DNA of 15,221 bases from CAZALT01 sp964485515 (GTDB lineage: Bacteria; Actinomycetota; Acidimicrobiia; Acidimicrobiales; Acidimicrobilacustridaceae). The DNA is taken from positions 1 through 15,221 of the forward strand of contig CAZALT010000084.1 of the NCBI GenBank assembly GCA_964485515.1, given 5' to 3'. Each line of letters begins with the position of its first letter. Positions within the stretch are counted from its first letter, which is position 1. Positions 1 to 6,284 of this stretch are shown piece after piece. The notes beneath the pieces were generated by a model. That model had not been told where the DNA came from, made no database searches, and was given only the letters and a program-made list of their open reading frames with translations. The translations under genes were made by a program, and so were the position numbers.

Positions 1-1040
1 CACTCGGCACCGTCGCGCCGGGCAAACCGCTGCGCGAAGGCCTCGACCGCATCCTCCAGTCGGGCATGGGCGCGCTCATCGTGGTGAGCGACGGTCCCGA
101 GGTGCTCAACATCTGCTCGGGCGGCTTCCTGCTCGACGCGGCGTACAGCCCGCAGCGACTCTCCGAGCTGGCCAAGATGGACGGCGCCATCATCGTGTCG
201 CCCGATGCGAGTCGCATCGCCCGGGCCAACGTCCACCTGGTGCCCGACTCCAACATCCCCACCTCGGAGACCGGAACCCGGCACCGCACCGCCGAGCGTG
301 TCGCCCGGTCCATCGCCGTGCCGGTCATCTCCGTGTCGGAGGACATGCAGATCATCGCCGTCTACGCCGGCGACCAGAAGCACCAGCTCGTCCCGATCCC
401 GCGGCTGCTCGACCGGGCCAACCAGGCCTTGCAGACCCTCGAGCGCTACCGCCTGCGCCTCGACGAGGTGGCCACCGAGCTGTCGGCGCTCGAAGTGGAA
501 GATGCCGTCACCATCCGCGACGTGGTCATCTTGTTGCAGCGCACCGAGATGGTGCTGCGCATCGCCTACGAGCTCGAGGACTCCATCGTCGAGCTGGGCG
601 ACGACGGCCGTCTGGTTCGCCTTCAGCTCAACGAGGTGCTCGCCGGCGTCGAGGACGAGCGTCGGCTCGTGCTGGTCGACTACTTCCACGAGGACACCGA
701 CTGGCACCTCGAAGAGGCGTTGGAGACCTTCGCCGATCTCGACACCGAGGACCTCGTCGACCTCAAGAAGGTGGCGGGCGTCTTGCACCTGCCCGAAGGC
801 GTGGCCGATCTCGATGCACCGCTGCAGCCCAAGGGGCACCGGTTGCTCGCCCGCATCCCGCGGCTACCGGAATCGGTGGTCGACCACATCGTCGAGCGGT
901 TCGGGAGCCTGTCGAAGATCATGCGGGCCACCATCGACGACCTCGACGACGTCGAGGGCGTGGGTGAGACCCGGGCCAAGGCGGTCAAGGAGGGCCTCGC
1001 CCGGCTGGCCGAGTCGAGCATCCTCGACCGCTACAGCTGA
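1..1040 (+). CDS. disA: DNA integrity scanning protein DisA (diadenylate cyclase), 5' partial
   Basis: Makes the second messenger c-di-AMP from two ATP and, in the family, scans DNA through a C-terminal helix-hairpin-helix domain. The reading frame is open back to base 3 (first visible residues LGTVAPGKPLREGLDRILQ), so the start lies upstream and about a dozen N-terminal residues are missing; the internal ATG at 66 is not the start. The DAC domain shows the DGA motif (KMDGAIIV, D codon at 180) and the RHR motif (TGTRHRTAERVA, from 279), both active-site signatures. A helical linker follows, then an HhH region near the end (LDDVEGVGETRAKAVKEGL). 345 residues are visible; family members are about 350-360. 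radA, often adjacent, would be outside the window. A GC hairpin follows the stop directly. Identification is firm. Confidence 0.96.
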   Translation, partial: LGTVAPGKPLREGLDRILQSGMGALIVVSDGPEVLNICSGGFLLDAAYSPQRLSELAKMDGAIIVSPDASRIARANVHLVPDSNIPTSETGTRHRTAERVARSIAVPVISVSEDMQIIAVYAGDQKHQLVPIPRLLDRANQALQTLERYRLRLDEVATELSALEVEDAVTIRDVVILLQRTEMVLRIAYELEDSIVELGDDGRLVRLQLNEVLAGVEDERRLVLVDYFHEDTDWHLEEALETFADLDTEDLVDLKKVAGVLHLPEGVADLDAPLQPKGHRLLARIPRLPESVVDHIVERFGSLSKIMRATIDDLDDVEGVGETRAKAVKEGLARLAESSILDRYS

Positions 1041-1043
1041 CCT

Positions 1044-1072
1044 CGCGCCCGATCCGATCGATGTCGGGCGCG
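1044..1072 (+). terminator. hairpin after disA, terminator-like
   Basis: Perfect 9-bp stem CGCGCCCGA / TCGGGCGCG with an 11-base loop, starting 3 bases after the disA stop. There is no T-tract, which is common for actinobacterial terminator hairpins. Function is inferred from position. Confidence 0.5.
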
Positions 1073-1104
1073 ACCGGTCGGGCGCGGCGAGAGAACAGAG
1101 GTTC

Positions 1105-1133
1105 TTCCCCCCCTCGCGTCCGGACGCTAATCT
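1105..1133 (+). promoter_or_regulatory. candidate promoter for the secreted protein gene
   Basis: TTCCCC (1105-1110), 17 bases, then TAATCT (1128-1133), a good TANNNT -10 element with a weak -35. Transcription would begin near 1140 and leave a leader of about 100 bases before the ATG at 1244. Prediction by eye only. Confidence 0.35.
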
Positions 1134-1140
1134 TCGCGCC

Positions 1141-1156
1141 GGTCGAGCTCTCGACC
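1141..1156. promoter_or_regulatory. palindrome at the presumed transcription start
   Basis: GGTCGAG-CT-CTCGACC is a perfect 7-bp inverted repeat with a 2-base centre. It lies just downstream of the TAATCT element, where an operator or a 5' leader hairpin would be expected. Without the promoter mapped its role is a guess. Confidence 0.3.
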
Positions 1157-1243
1157 GCGCGGCGGGCATGACGCTGGTTGTCGCCACCCGCGGGGTTGCC
1201 GGCTGAGGCCTCGTCTCATCCCCAATGTGAAGGCAGAGATCAC

Positions 1244-1792
1244 ATGAAGAAGTCAATCATCGTCGGCGTGGCCACGGTCGCGTCGCTCGGTCTGTTCGCG
1301 GCGCCGGTCTCGGCCGGTCGCCTTCCGGGCACGGTCATCGTGACCCCGGACGAGGTCGAGGTGGGTGGATCGGTCGTCGTCACCAACGCGGCCGATGCCG
1401 ACAGCACCTGCGAGCCCGCCCTGTTGACCTCGGCCGAGCCGAGCGACACCTCGATCGTCGATCTCGAGGTCGAGGATCCCGATGGCGATCTGATCGTCGA
1501 CACCCTGGTCATCCCGGACACCGATGGCAACTGGAGCTTCGAGGTGACCGGTCTCGATGTCGAAGGCGAGTACACGGTGTTCGCCTCGTGCCAGGAGACA
1601 GGGACCCAGCCCCAGAGCACCCCCGCAGCGAGCCCGAACTTCAACTACTCCGTCGAGGTCTTCCAGGTCATCGCCCAAGCGCCGACCACGACCACGACGT
1701 CGACCACGTCCACCACCGAAGCCCCCGGCAGCACCACGTCCACCACGGCGGGCGCCGCCGCGGTGACGGCCACACCGACCTACGCCGGCTGA
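1244..1792 (+). CDS. secreted protein with Thr-rich C-terminal tail, unknown function
   Basis: The protein is 182 residues. The start is ATG 1244, chosen because it opens a clean signal peptide (MKKSIIVGVATVASLGLFA, likely cleavage after APVSA, residue 24) and has GAAGG ten bases upstream; a longer TTG start at 1178 adds non-coding-like sequence. The mature part is a beta-rich, Ig-like-looking domain (residues about 27-143) with two cysteines (C56, C116) that could form a disulfide. Acidic patches such as VEDPDGD are frequent. A Thr/Ser linker (148-170) follows and the protein ends ATPTYAG. There is no LPXTG or C-terminal membrane helix, so anchoring is unexplained. Such Thr-rich exported proteins are common in Acidimicrobiia. 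It stands alone between two hairpins. Export is well supported; function is unknown. Confidence 0.8.
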   Translation: MKKSIIVGVATVASLGLFAAPVSAGRLPGTVIVTPDEVEVGGSVVVTNAADADSTCEPALLTSAEPSDTSIVDLEVEDPDGDLIVDTLVIPDTDGNWSFEVTGLDVEGEYTVFASCQETGTQPQSTPAASPNFNYSVEVFQVIAQAPTTTTTSTTSTTEAPGSTTSTTAGAAAVTATPTYAG

Positions 1793-1804
1793 TCGATCCA
1801 CTTC

Positions 1805-1831
1805 GACGCACGCTGACGCACGCTGACGCAC
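1805..1831. repeat. 10-bp tandem repeat, 2.7 copies
   Basis: Unit GACGCACGCT at 1805-1814 and 1815-1824, with a partial copy to 1831. It lies in the gap after the secreted protein gene and looks like a slippage duplication. Confidence 0.8.
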
Positions 1832-1836
1832 GACGA

Positions 1837-1866
1837 CGGCGCTCCCTGCAGCTGTGGGGGGCGCCG
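1837..1866 (+). terminator. hairpin after the secreted protein gene, terminator-like
   Basis: A 10-bp stem (CGGCGCTCCC with GGGGGCGCCG, one G-T pair) and a 10-base loop, about 45 bases after the stop at 1792. Only TT follows, so it is not a canonical T-tailed terminator. Confidence 0.5.
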
Positions 1867-1902
1867 TTGCCGCGTCTGGGGCCACAGCGCTAGAACGACG
1901 CC

Positions 1903-2568
1903 ATGCGTGTCACCCTGCCTTCGGGCCACCCCGCCGAGATCGCCAGACCGTCGAGGTCGCAGGTTCGTGCCGACCGCGGTCTGGTCGTGATCCCCGACAT
2001 CATGGGCCTGCGCCCCCTCTTCGACGACCTGGTGGCCGACCTGGCCGATGGCCACGACCGGGCGGTCGCCGCGATCGAGCCGTGGCCCGACCACCTCGAC
2101 GCCAAGCTGTCGTGGCGGCTCGAGAACGTCGGCATCCTCCAGGACGACACGATGCTGGGCGATGCCATCGCCGCGGCCGACCTCCTGGGGTCGACGCAGG
2201 TCGACATCATCGGGTTCTGCATGGGTGGGATGTACACGCTCAAGGCGGCGGGCACGGGTCGCTTCCATCGGGCCGCCGCCTTCTACGGCATGGTCAAGGT
2301 TCCACCGCACTGGGCGGGCCCTGGCCACGGTGAGCCGCTCGACGCGCTGCGGCGTCCCGAGGCCTGCCCGACCATGGCGATCGTCGGCACCGCCGACACG
2401 TTCACTCCTCCGGAGGACGTGGCGGAGCTGGAAGCGGCGGGTGTGCAGGTCGTGCGCTACGAGGGGGCCGAGCACGGCTTCGTGCACGACGCGTCGCGCC
2501 AGGCCCACCGGGCCGACGACGCGGCCGATGCTTGGCGTCGGGTGTTCGCCTTCTTCGACGAGCCGTGA
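1903..2568 (+). CDS. dienelactone hydrolase family protein
   Basis: Alpha/beta hydrolase of the dienelactone hydrolase family, 221 residues, close to the family's usual 230-250. The expected Cys-Asp-His triad is visible: C106 in the nucleophile elbow IIGFCMGG, D165 in GTADTFTPP, H191 in EGAEHGFVHD. The N-terminal strand-loop VVIPDIMGL replaces the more usual E-I-F-G-L with D-I-M-G-L. The nucleophile being Cys rather than Ser fits true DLH-type enzymes, but the natural substrate cannot be told; no aromatic-degradation genes are nearby. The start ATG 1903 has no clear Shine-Dalgarno sequence; TAGAAC six bases before it could be an imperfect -10 of a leaderless transcript. The gene is cytoplasmic, without a signal peptide, and probably monocistronic; the next gene runs in the opposite direction. 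Confidence 0.88.
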   Translation: MRVTLPSGHPAEIARPSRSQVRADRGLVVIPDIMGLRPLFDDLVADLADGHDRAVAAIEPWPDHLDAKLSWRLENVGILQDDTMLGDAIAAADLLGSTQVDIIGFCMGGMYTLKAAGTGRFHRAAAFYGMVKVPPHWAGPGHGEPLDALRRPEACPTMAIVGTADTFTPPEDVAELEAAGVQVVRYEGAEHGFVHDASRQAHRADDAADAWRRVFAFFDEP

Positions 2569-2643
2569 CGACGATGTGCCCGGCGCTTCATGCGTGGGTC
2601 GACCACGCCGCCGGGGGCCGGGCGACGCAAGGTCGGCAGGGGT

Positions 2644-3303
2644 TCAGCGCGCTCGGCGGCTGAGCTGCTCGCGGTTGGTGATGCGGTAGCGCCGATCGCC
2701 CTGCTCGATCCAGCCGAGGCGCACGAACGAGGCGATGGCCTTGTTCACCCGCTCGCGGGAGGCGCCGACCATGCCGGCGAGCTCCTCTTGGGTGATCGGC
2801 AGCGAGAACTCGTCGGCGTCGTTGGACAGCTCGAGGAGCCGCTTGGCGGTGCGGCCCGTGACGTCGAGGAACACGGAGTCGGCGAGGGCCTCGTCGGTGG
2901 CGCGGAGGCGCCCGGCGAGCAGCGCGACGACGCTCCACAGCAGGGTGGGCTGCGCCTCGTACAGTCCTCGAAGCAGGGCGTAGGGGATGGCCATCACATC
3001 TGACGGCTCGAGGGCCCGGGCTTCGGCAGAACGGGTGAGACCGTCGAACAACGGCATCTCACCGAACAGGTCGCCCCGCTCCATGAGCGCGATGACCGAC
3101 TCGCGCCCGTCGATCGACTTGTTGGCGATGGCCACCCGGCCAGAGGTGACCACGAACAGCTCGGTGGACTCGTCGCCCTCGGTGAAGATCACATCGCCCC
3201 GCTGGAAGACGCGGTCCTCGGCCGATTCGATCACTGCAGCCAGGTCGTCGGGGCCGAGCCCGCTGAACAGTTCAACTTCGACAAGGAGTGAGTCGTCGGT
3301 CAC
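2644..3303 (-). CDS. CRP/FNR-family transcriptional regulator (cAMP-receptor-like)
   Basis: 219 residues starting at GTG 3303 (VTDDSLLVEVELFSGL); M. tuberculosis CRP has 224. Upstream in-frame sequence is Arg/Ser-rich and rejected as coding. The N-terminal cyclic-nucleotide domain has the glycine turns (RGDVIFTEGDES) and the phosphate-binding cassette FGEMPLFDGLTRSA with Glu, Arg and Ser in place, so cAMP binding is plausible. The C-terminal winged helix has QEELAGMVGASRERVNKAIA, whose recognition helix (SRExVNKA) matches the mycobacterial CRP type, so a TGTGA-N6-TCACA-like target is expected. The gene diverges from carD across a 141-base gap that contains such a site. No Shine-Dalgarno is seen; TAGCAT eight bases upstream suggests a leaderless GTG message. 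Confidence 0.93.
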   Translation of the reverse strand: MTDDSLLVEVELFSGLGPDDLAAVIESAEDRVFQRGDVIFTEGDESTELFVVTSGRVAIANKSIDGRESVIALMERGDLFGEMPLFDGLTRSAEARALEPSDVMAIPYALLRGLYEAQPTLLWSVVALLAGRLRATDEALADSVFLDVTGRTAKRLLELSNDADEFSLPITQEELAGMVGASRERVNKAIASFVRLGWIEQGDRRYRITNREQLSRRAR

Positions 3304-3311
3304 GGCGGGCG

Positions 3312-3317
3312 ATGCTA
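3312..3317 (-). promoter_or_regulatory. -10 element for a leaderless CRP-gene transcript
   Basis: TAGCAT on the minus strand ends 8 bases before the GTG at 3303, which puts the transcription start at or next to the start codon. No convincing -35 and no Shine-Dalgarno are visible, as expected for leaderless actinobacterial genes. Confidence 0.45.
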
Positions 3318-3377
3318 GTGCCAATTGGCCCGGTGCGGGCGCGCCGGATCCCGAACGACTTCGCCGGCGCGACCTAT

Positions 3378-3406
3378 TTGTGACCGCTGTCCCACCTCCG
3401 TAGCCT
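3378..3406 (+). promoter_or_regulatory. candidate carD operon promoter
   Basis: TTGTGA (3378-3383), 17-base spacer, TAGCCT (3401-3406). The -35 keeps TTG and the -10 keeps TA...T. The predicted transcription start is near 3413, giving a leader of about 30 bases with AGGAG before the carD ATG. The -35 overlaps a CRP-like site. Confidence 0.5.
3379..3394. promoter_or_regulatory. CRP-like binding site between crp and carD
   Basis: TGTGACCGCTGTCCCA matches TGTGA-N6-TCACA at 9 of 10 defined bases. It lies between the divergent CRP-family gene and carD and covers the candidate carD -35, so binding by the neighbouring regulator would be expected to block or retune carD transcription. Match seen in sequence; regulation inferred. 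Confidence 0.5.
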
Positions 3407-3444
3407 GCACCTGCACGCCTTCCCCAGCGCCGTGCAGGAGCGCC

Positions 3445-3969
3445 ATGTCGTTCGACGTCGGAGACGAAGTGGTCTACCCGCACCACGGCGGTGCAATCGT
3501 CGTGGGTCGCGAGGCGCGGGAAGCGTTCGGCGAGACCTCCGAGTACCTCGTGCTCAAACCGGTCATCGGCGAGCTGTCGCTCAACGTGCGGGCCGATCGA
3601 GCCGACACCGTGGGGCTCCGCCCGGTCGTGAGCCTGGACGAGGTCGAAGACGTCTTCGAGCTCCTGCGGCGAGAGGTCACCCGTGAACCGTCGAACTGGT
3701 CACGTCGCTTCAAGAACCACGAGGAGAAGCTGAAGTCCGGAGACGTCTACGAGGTGGCCGAGGTCGTCCGCAACCTCGCGGTCCGCGACCAGGTCAAGGG
3801 GGTGTCGGCCGGGGAGAAGAAGCTGCTCGGCACCGCCCGTCAGATCCTCGTGTCCGAGCTCATCCTCGCCTTGAAGGAGGAGCAGCCAGAGGTGGAGGCG
3901 CGACTCGACGAGGTCCTCGCCGGGAACCCCAGCACCGCGGCCGGTCTGGTCGGCGGCGCCACCGACTGA
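3445..3969 (+). CDS. carD: CarD-family RNA polymerase-binding transcription factor
   Basis: 174 residues from ATG 3445, chosen because the CarD family starts at this point (MSFDVGDEVVYPHHG) and AGGAG lies four bases upstream; M. tuberculosis CarD is 162. The N-terminal Tudor-like RNA polymerase beta-binding domain is residues 1 to about 60 (VGDEVVYPHHGGAIV, EYLVLKP). The C-terminal helical DNA-binding domain follows, with the family signature EPSNWSRRFKNHEEKLKSGD containing the tryptophan that inserts at the upstream edge of the promoter bubble, then VAEVVRNLAVRDQ and LSAGEKK-like VSAGEKKLL. CarD stabilises open complexes, notably at rRNA promoters. It leads an operon: ispD begins 18 bases after its stop, the same order as in mycobacteria. 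The C-terminal tail after residue 160 is slightly longer than usual. Confidence 0.97.
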   Translation: MSFDVGDEVVYPHHGGAIVVGREAREAFGETSEYLVLKPVIGELSLNVRADRADTVGLRPVVSLDEVEDVFELLRREVTREPSNWSRRFKNHEEKLKSGDVYEVAEVVRNLAVRDQVKGVSAGEKKLLGTARQILVSELILALKEEQPEVEARLDEVLAGNPSTAAGLVGGATD

Positions 3970-3987
3970 GAGGGTTGCGACGCGGTC

Positions 3988-4668
3988 ATGGCGGACTACG
4001 AGGTGTGGACCATCCTGTTGGCCGCCGGTTCGGGCCGCCGCTTCGGAGGAGCGACGCCGAAGCAGTACGAGACCCTGGCCGGTCGCCGCGTCCTCGACTG
4101 GTCGGTAGCGGCCGCACGTCGCGTCAGCGACGGGATCGTGCTGGTCGTGGCCGATGACCGGGCCGACGACGACGAGCCCGGTGTCGACCGGGTGGTCGTC
4201 GGCGGGGCGACGCGGTCCGAGTCGGTTCGGGCCGGTTTGGCCGTCGTACCCCGCGGTGCGCCGGTGGTCGTGGTCCATGACGCGGCCCGACCTTTGGCCG
4301 GATCTGCGCTGTTCGACGCGGTCGTCTCCGCCATCGGCGCCGGTGTCGACGGTGCGGTTCCCGCGCTTGGCGTCACCGACACGATCAAGCGGGTCCGCGA
4401 CGGCCTGGTGGTCGAGACCCTCCCGCGTGAGGAGCTGGTCGCGGTGCAGACCCCGCAGGCGTTTCGCGCCGGGGTGCTGCGCCGCGCCCACGCCGCGGGC
4501 ACCGACGCCACCGACGACGCCGCGCTCGTCGAGGCGCTGGGTGGGACCGTGGCCGTGATCGCCGGCTCGGTGCAGAACCTCAAGATCACCCATCCTGACG
4601 ACCTCGCCGCGGCCGAGCGGTTCGTCGTGGCTCAGCGGGTGCCTGCAGACGGGACAGGCGGACGGTGA
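3988..4668 (+). CDS. ispD: 2-C-methyl-D-erythritol 4-phosphate cytidylyltransferase
   Basis: Third step of the non-mevalonate (MEP) isoprenoid pathway: MEP plus CTP gives CDP-methylerythritol. 226 residues, normal length. The nucleotide-binding loop LLAAGSGRRFGGATPKQY carries R18 and K25, matching E. coli R20 and K27. Further family motifs are GGATRSESVRAGL, VVHDAARPL, DTIKRV, VQTPQAFR and NLKITHPDDL. The start ATG 3988 lies 18 bases after the carD stop; the purine run GAGAGGG is rather far (13 bases), so coupling to carD translation is possible. The next gene, ispF, makes the second following step in the same pathway after IspE, which is not in this window. A cytoplasmic enzyme; the call is firm. 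Confidence 0.97.
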   Translation: MADYEVWTILLAAGSGRRFGGATPKQYETLAGRRVLDWSVAAARRVSDGIVLVVADDRADDDEPGVDRVVVGGATRSESVRAGLAVVPRGAPVVVVHDAARPLAGSALFDAVVSAIGAGVDGAVPALGVTDTIKRVRDGLVVETLPREELVAVQTPQAFRAGVLRRAHAAGTDATDDAALVEALGGTVAVIAGSVQNLKITHPDDLAAAERFVVAQRVPADGTGGR

Positions 4669-4685
4669 GGGGCCGGTGTGGCGAA

Positions 4686-4716
4686 TCGTCGGACGAGTCG
4701 TCGGACGAGTCGTCGG
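4686..4716. repeat. 12-bp tandem repeat between ispD and ispF, 2.6 copies
   Basis: Unit TCGTCGGACGAG at 4686-4697 and 4698-4709, partial copy to 4716. Each unit can form a 4-bp TCGT/ACGA stem. It widens the ispD-ispF gap to 93 bases in an otherwise tight operon. Confidence 0.8.
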
Positions 4717-4748
4717 TTCCCGACCACTCGATGCCGGCGCACGTGCCC

Positions 4749-4754
4749 TAACGT
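4749..4754 (+). promoter_or_regulatory. -10 element directly upstream of ispF
   Basis: TAACGT followed by 7 bases and the GTG start of ispF, with no Shine-Dalgarno in between. This is the layout of an internal leaderless promoter for ispF-rlmB. The -35 is not recognisable, so confidence is modest. Confidence 0.4.
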
Positions 4755-4761
4755 CGTGCCC

Positions 4762-5250
4762 GTGACCACCACCACCGGGCTGCGGGTCGGCCAGGGCTTC
4801 GACATCCACGCCTTCAGCGACGACCCCGACCGGGTGCTCGTGCTCGGTGGCGTCGCCTTCGAGGGCATCGCCGGGCTGGTCGGCCACAGCGACGCCGACG
4901 TGGTCGCGCACGCGTGCGCCGACGCCCTGCTCGGTGCCGCCGGTCTCGGCGACATCGGCCAGCACTTCCCCGACACCGACCCTGCCTGGTCCGGTGCGGA
5001 CTCGCTCCTCTTGTTGGCCGAGGTGGGTCGGCTGGTGCGGGGCGAGGGCTGGGAGCCGGCCAACGTGGACTGCTCCTTGGTCTGCGAGGCCCCGAAGATC
5101 GCGCCCGCCCGCTCGTCGATGCAGGACAACCTGACCGCCGCGGTCGGTGCCCCTGTCACCGTCAAGGGCAACCGTGCCGAAGGCTTGGGTGCGCTCGGTC
5201 GCGGTGATGGCATCGCGGCCTGGGCTGTCGCGCTGGTGGTGGCCCGATGA
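4762..5250 (+). CDS. ispF: 2-C-methyl-D-erythritol 2,4-cyclodiphosphate synthase
   Basis: Cyclises CDP-methylerythritol 2-phosphate to MEcPP, releasing CMP, in the MEP pathway. 162 residues from GTG 4762 (VTTTTGLRVGQGFDIHAF); sequence upstream in frame is Arg/Thr-rich and not family-like. The zinc ligands D14 and H16 (GFDIHAF) and H50 (VVAHAC) are present, with the catalytic-loop histidine in VGHSDAD and the family motif LGDIGQHFPDTDPAWSGADS. One family motif is altered: the usual A-T-T-T-E-x-L-G strand near the C-terminus reads KGNRAEGLGALGRGDG here (135-150). The stop overlaps the next start by ATGA, so translation of the methyltransferase is probably coupled. The enzyme is expected to be a trimer. 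Confident call. Confidence 0.95.
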   Translation: MTTTTGLRVGQGFDIHAFSDDPDRVLVLGGVAFEGIAGLVGHSDADVVAHACADALLGAAGLGDIGQHFPDTDPAWSGADSLLLLAEVGRLVRGEGWEPANVDCSLVCEAPKIAPARSSMQDNLTAAVGAPVTVKGNRAEGLGALGRGDGIAAWAVALVVAR

Positions 5251-6284
5251 GCCCGGCACGGCGCGGTGGAGGCAAGCCGGGAGGGTCCAAGCGCTCGGGG
5301 ACGCCCCCGGGATCGCGCGACTCGCGCCCGGGTGGAGGTCGTTCAGGTTCCGGTGCCGGTCGTGCGGGTGCCGGTCGTCCAGGTGCCGGTCGGTCTGGCC
5401 CTCGTCCGTCGGCCCAGGCCAAGCCGGGCCCGGCGAGCAAGGGTGCGCGCGGTGCCGGCCCGCAGCCAGGACCCCGCTCGGGTGGTGGCGGGCCGAAGCG
5501 GCGGAGCGCCGACCGTGGTCTCGGCGGCGATCAGGTCGAAGGCCGCCAGGCCGTCCGCGAGCTGCTGCTGGCCGGCAAGCGCAAGGTGCGCGAGGTCCTC
5601 GTCGTGGCCGACCAGGACGATGCCGAGGTGTTGCAGGACATCGTGGAGCTCGGATCCCAGCTCGGCGTCACCGTTCGCGAGGTCAGCCGCAAGGCGCTCG
5701 AAGCTGAGGCCCGCACCGAGTCGCATCAGGGCGTGGTCGCGTTCGCTCGTCCCCTCGACGAGTCCGACCTCGACAGCCTGGTGACCGATGCCCGCGACGG
5801 CCGCACCGGCGCCCGGGTGGCCCCGTTCCTCCTGGCGCTCGACGGGGTCACCGATCCGGGCAACCTCGGCGCGTTGCTGCGTTCGGCCGAGTGCGCGGGC
5901 GTCACGGGCATCGTCTTGCCCCGCCATCGCGCCGTGCACATCACCCCGACGGTCACCAAGACGGCGGCCGGCGCGGTCGAGCACCTCCCGATGGTGCTGG
6001 TCGGCGGGCTCCCCGCCGCGATCAAGGAGCTGCAGAGCAAGGGGGTGTGGGTCGTCGGTCTCGATGCCGAAGGCGACACCCCGCTGTTCGACCTGGCCCT
6101 CGCCGACGAGCCCGTGTGCCTCGTGATGGGCGCCGAGGGCGCGGGGCTGTCCCGCCTGGTGCGTGAACGGTGCGACGCGGTGGCGTCGATCCCGATGCGT
6201 GGCAACCTCGCGTCGCTCAACGTGTCGGCCGCGGGAGCGTTGGCCTGCTACGAGATCGCCCGTCGGAGGATCCAAACCACATGA
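5247..6284 (+). CDS. SPOUT (TrmH/RlmB-family) RNA 2'-O-ribose methyltransferase with long basic disordered N-terminus
   Basis: 345 residues; probable 23S rRNA Gm2251 methyltransferase (RlmB-like) by family and by position after ispF, as in mycobacteria (where cysS lies between them). Residues 1 to about 93 are a low-complexity Gly/Arg/Pro/Ser/Lys extension, including a threefold GAGR[A/P/S] repeat. Residues 97-175 form the L30e-like substrate-binding domain (VEGRQAVRELLLAGKRKVREV). The SPOUT knot follows: motif 1 DGVTDPGNLGALLRSAE with N206 and R212, motif 2 LVMGAEGAGLSRLV with E297, motif 3 IPMRGNLASLNVSAAG with N325 and S327, all the expected residues. ATG 5247 overlaps the ispF stop (ATGA). 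Exact RNA target is inferred; other TrmH members modify tRNA or other rRNA sites. Confidence 0.93.
   Translation: MSPARRGGGKPGGSKRSGTPPGSRDSRPGGGRSGSGAGRAGAGRPGAGRSGPRPSAQAKPGPASKGARGAGPQPGPRSGGGGPKRRSADRGLGGDQVEGRQAVRELLLAGKRKVREVLVVADQDDAEVLQDIVELGSQLGVTVREVSRKALEAEARTESHQGVVAFARPLDESDLDSLVTDARDGRTGARVAPFLLALDGVTDPGNLGALLRSAECAGVTGIVLPRHRAVHITPTVTKTAAGAVEHLPMVLVGGLPAAIKELQSKGVWVVGLDAEGDTPLFDLALADEPVCLVMGAEGAGLSRLVRERCDAVASIPMRGNLASLNVSAAGALACYEIARRRIQTT
5352..5396 (+). repeat. 15-bp in-frame tandem repeat inside the methyltransferase gene
   Basis: Three copies beginning GGTGCCGGTCG (5352-5366, 5367-5381, 5382-5396) encode GAGRA, GAGRP and GAGRS in the disordered N-terminal tail. The last bases of each copy differ, so the array is not fresh. 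Confidence 0.8.

Noticed and set aside
4630..4655. Short GCCTG/CAGGC stem at the end of ispD as a terminator
   Set aside because: Only five base pairs, inside the coding end of ispD, and the operon appears to continue into ispF.
3700..5259. 519-codon minus-strand frame across carD, ispD and ispF
   Set aside because: Antisense shadow of three firmly identified genes; the translation is Gly/Arg/His-rich with no family pattern.
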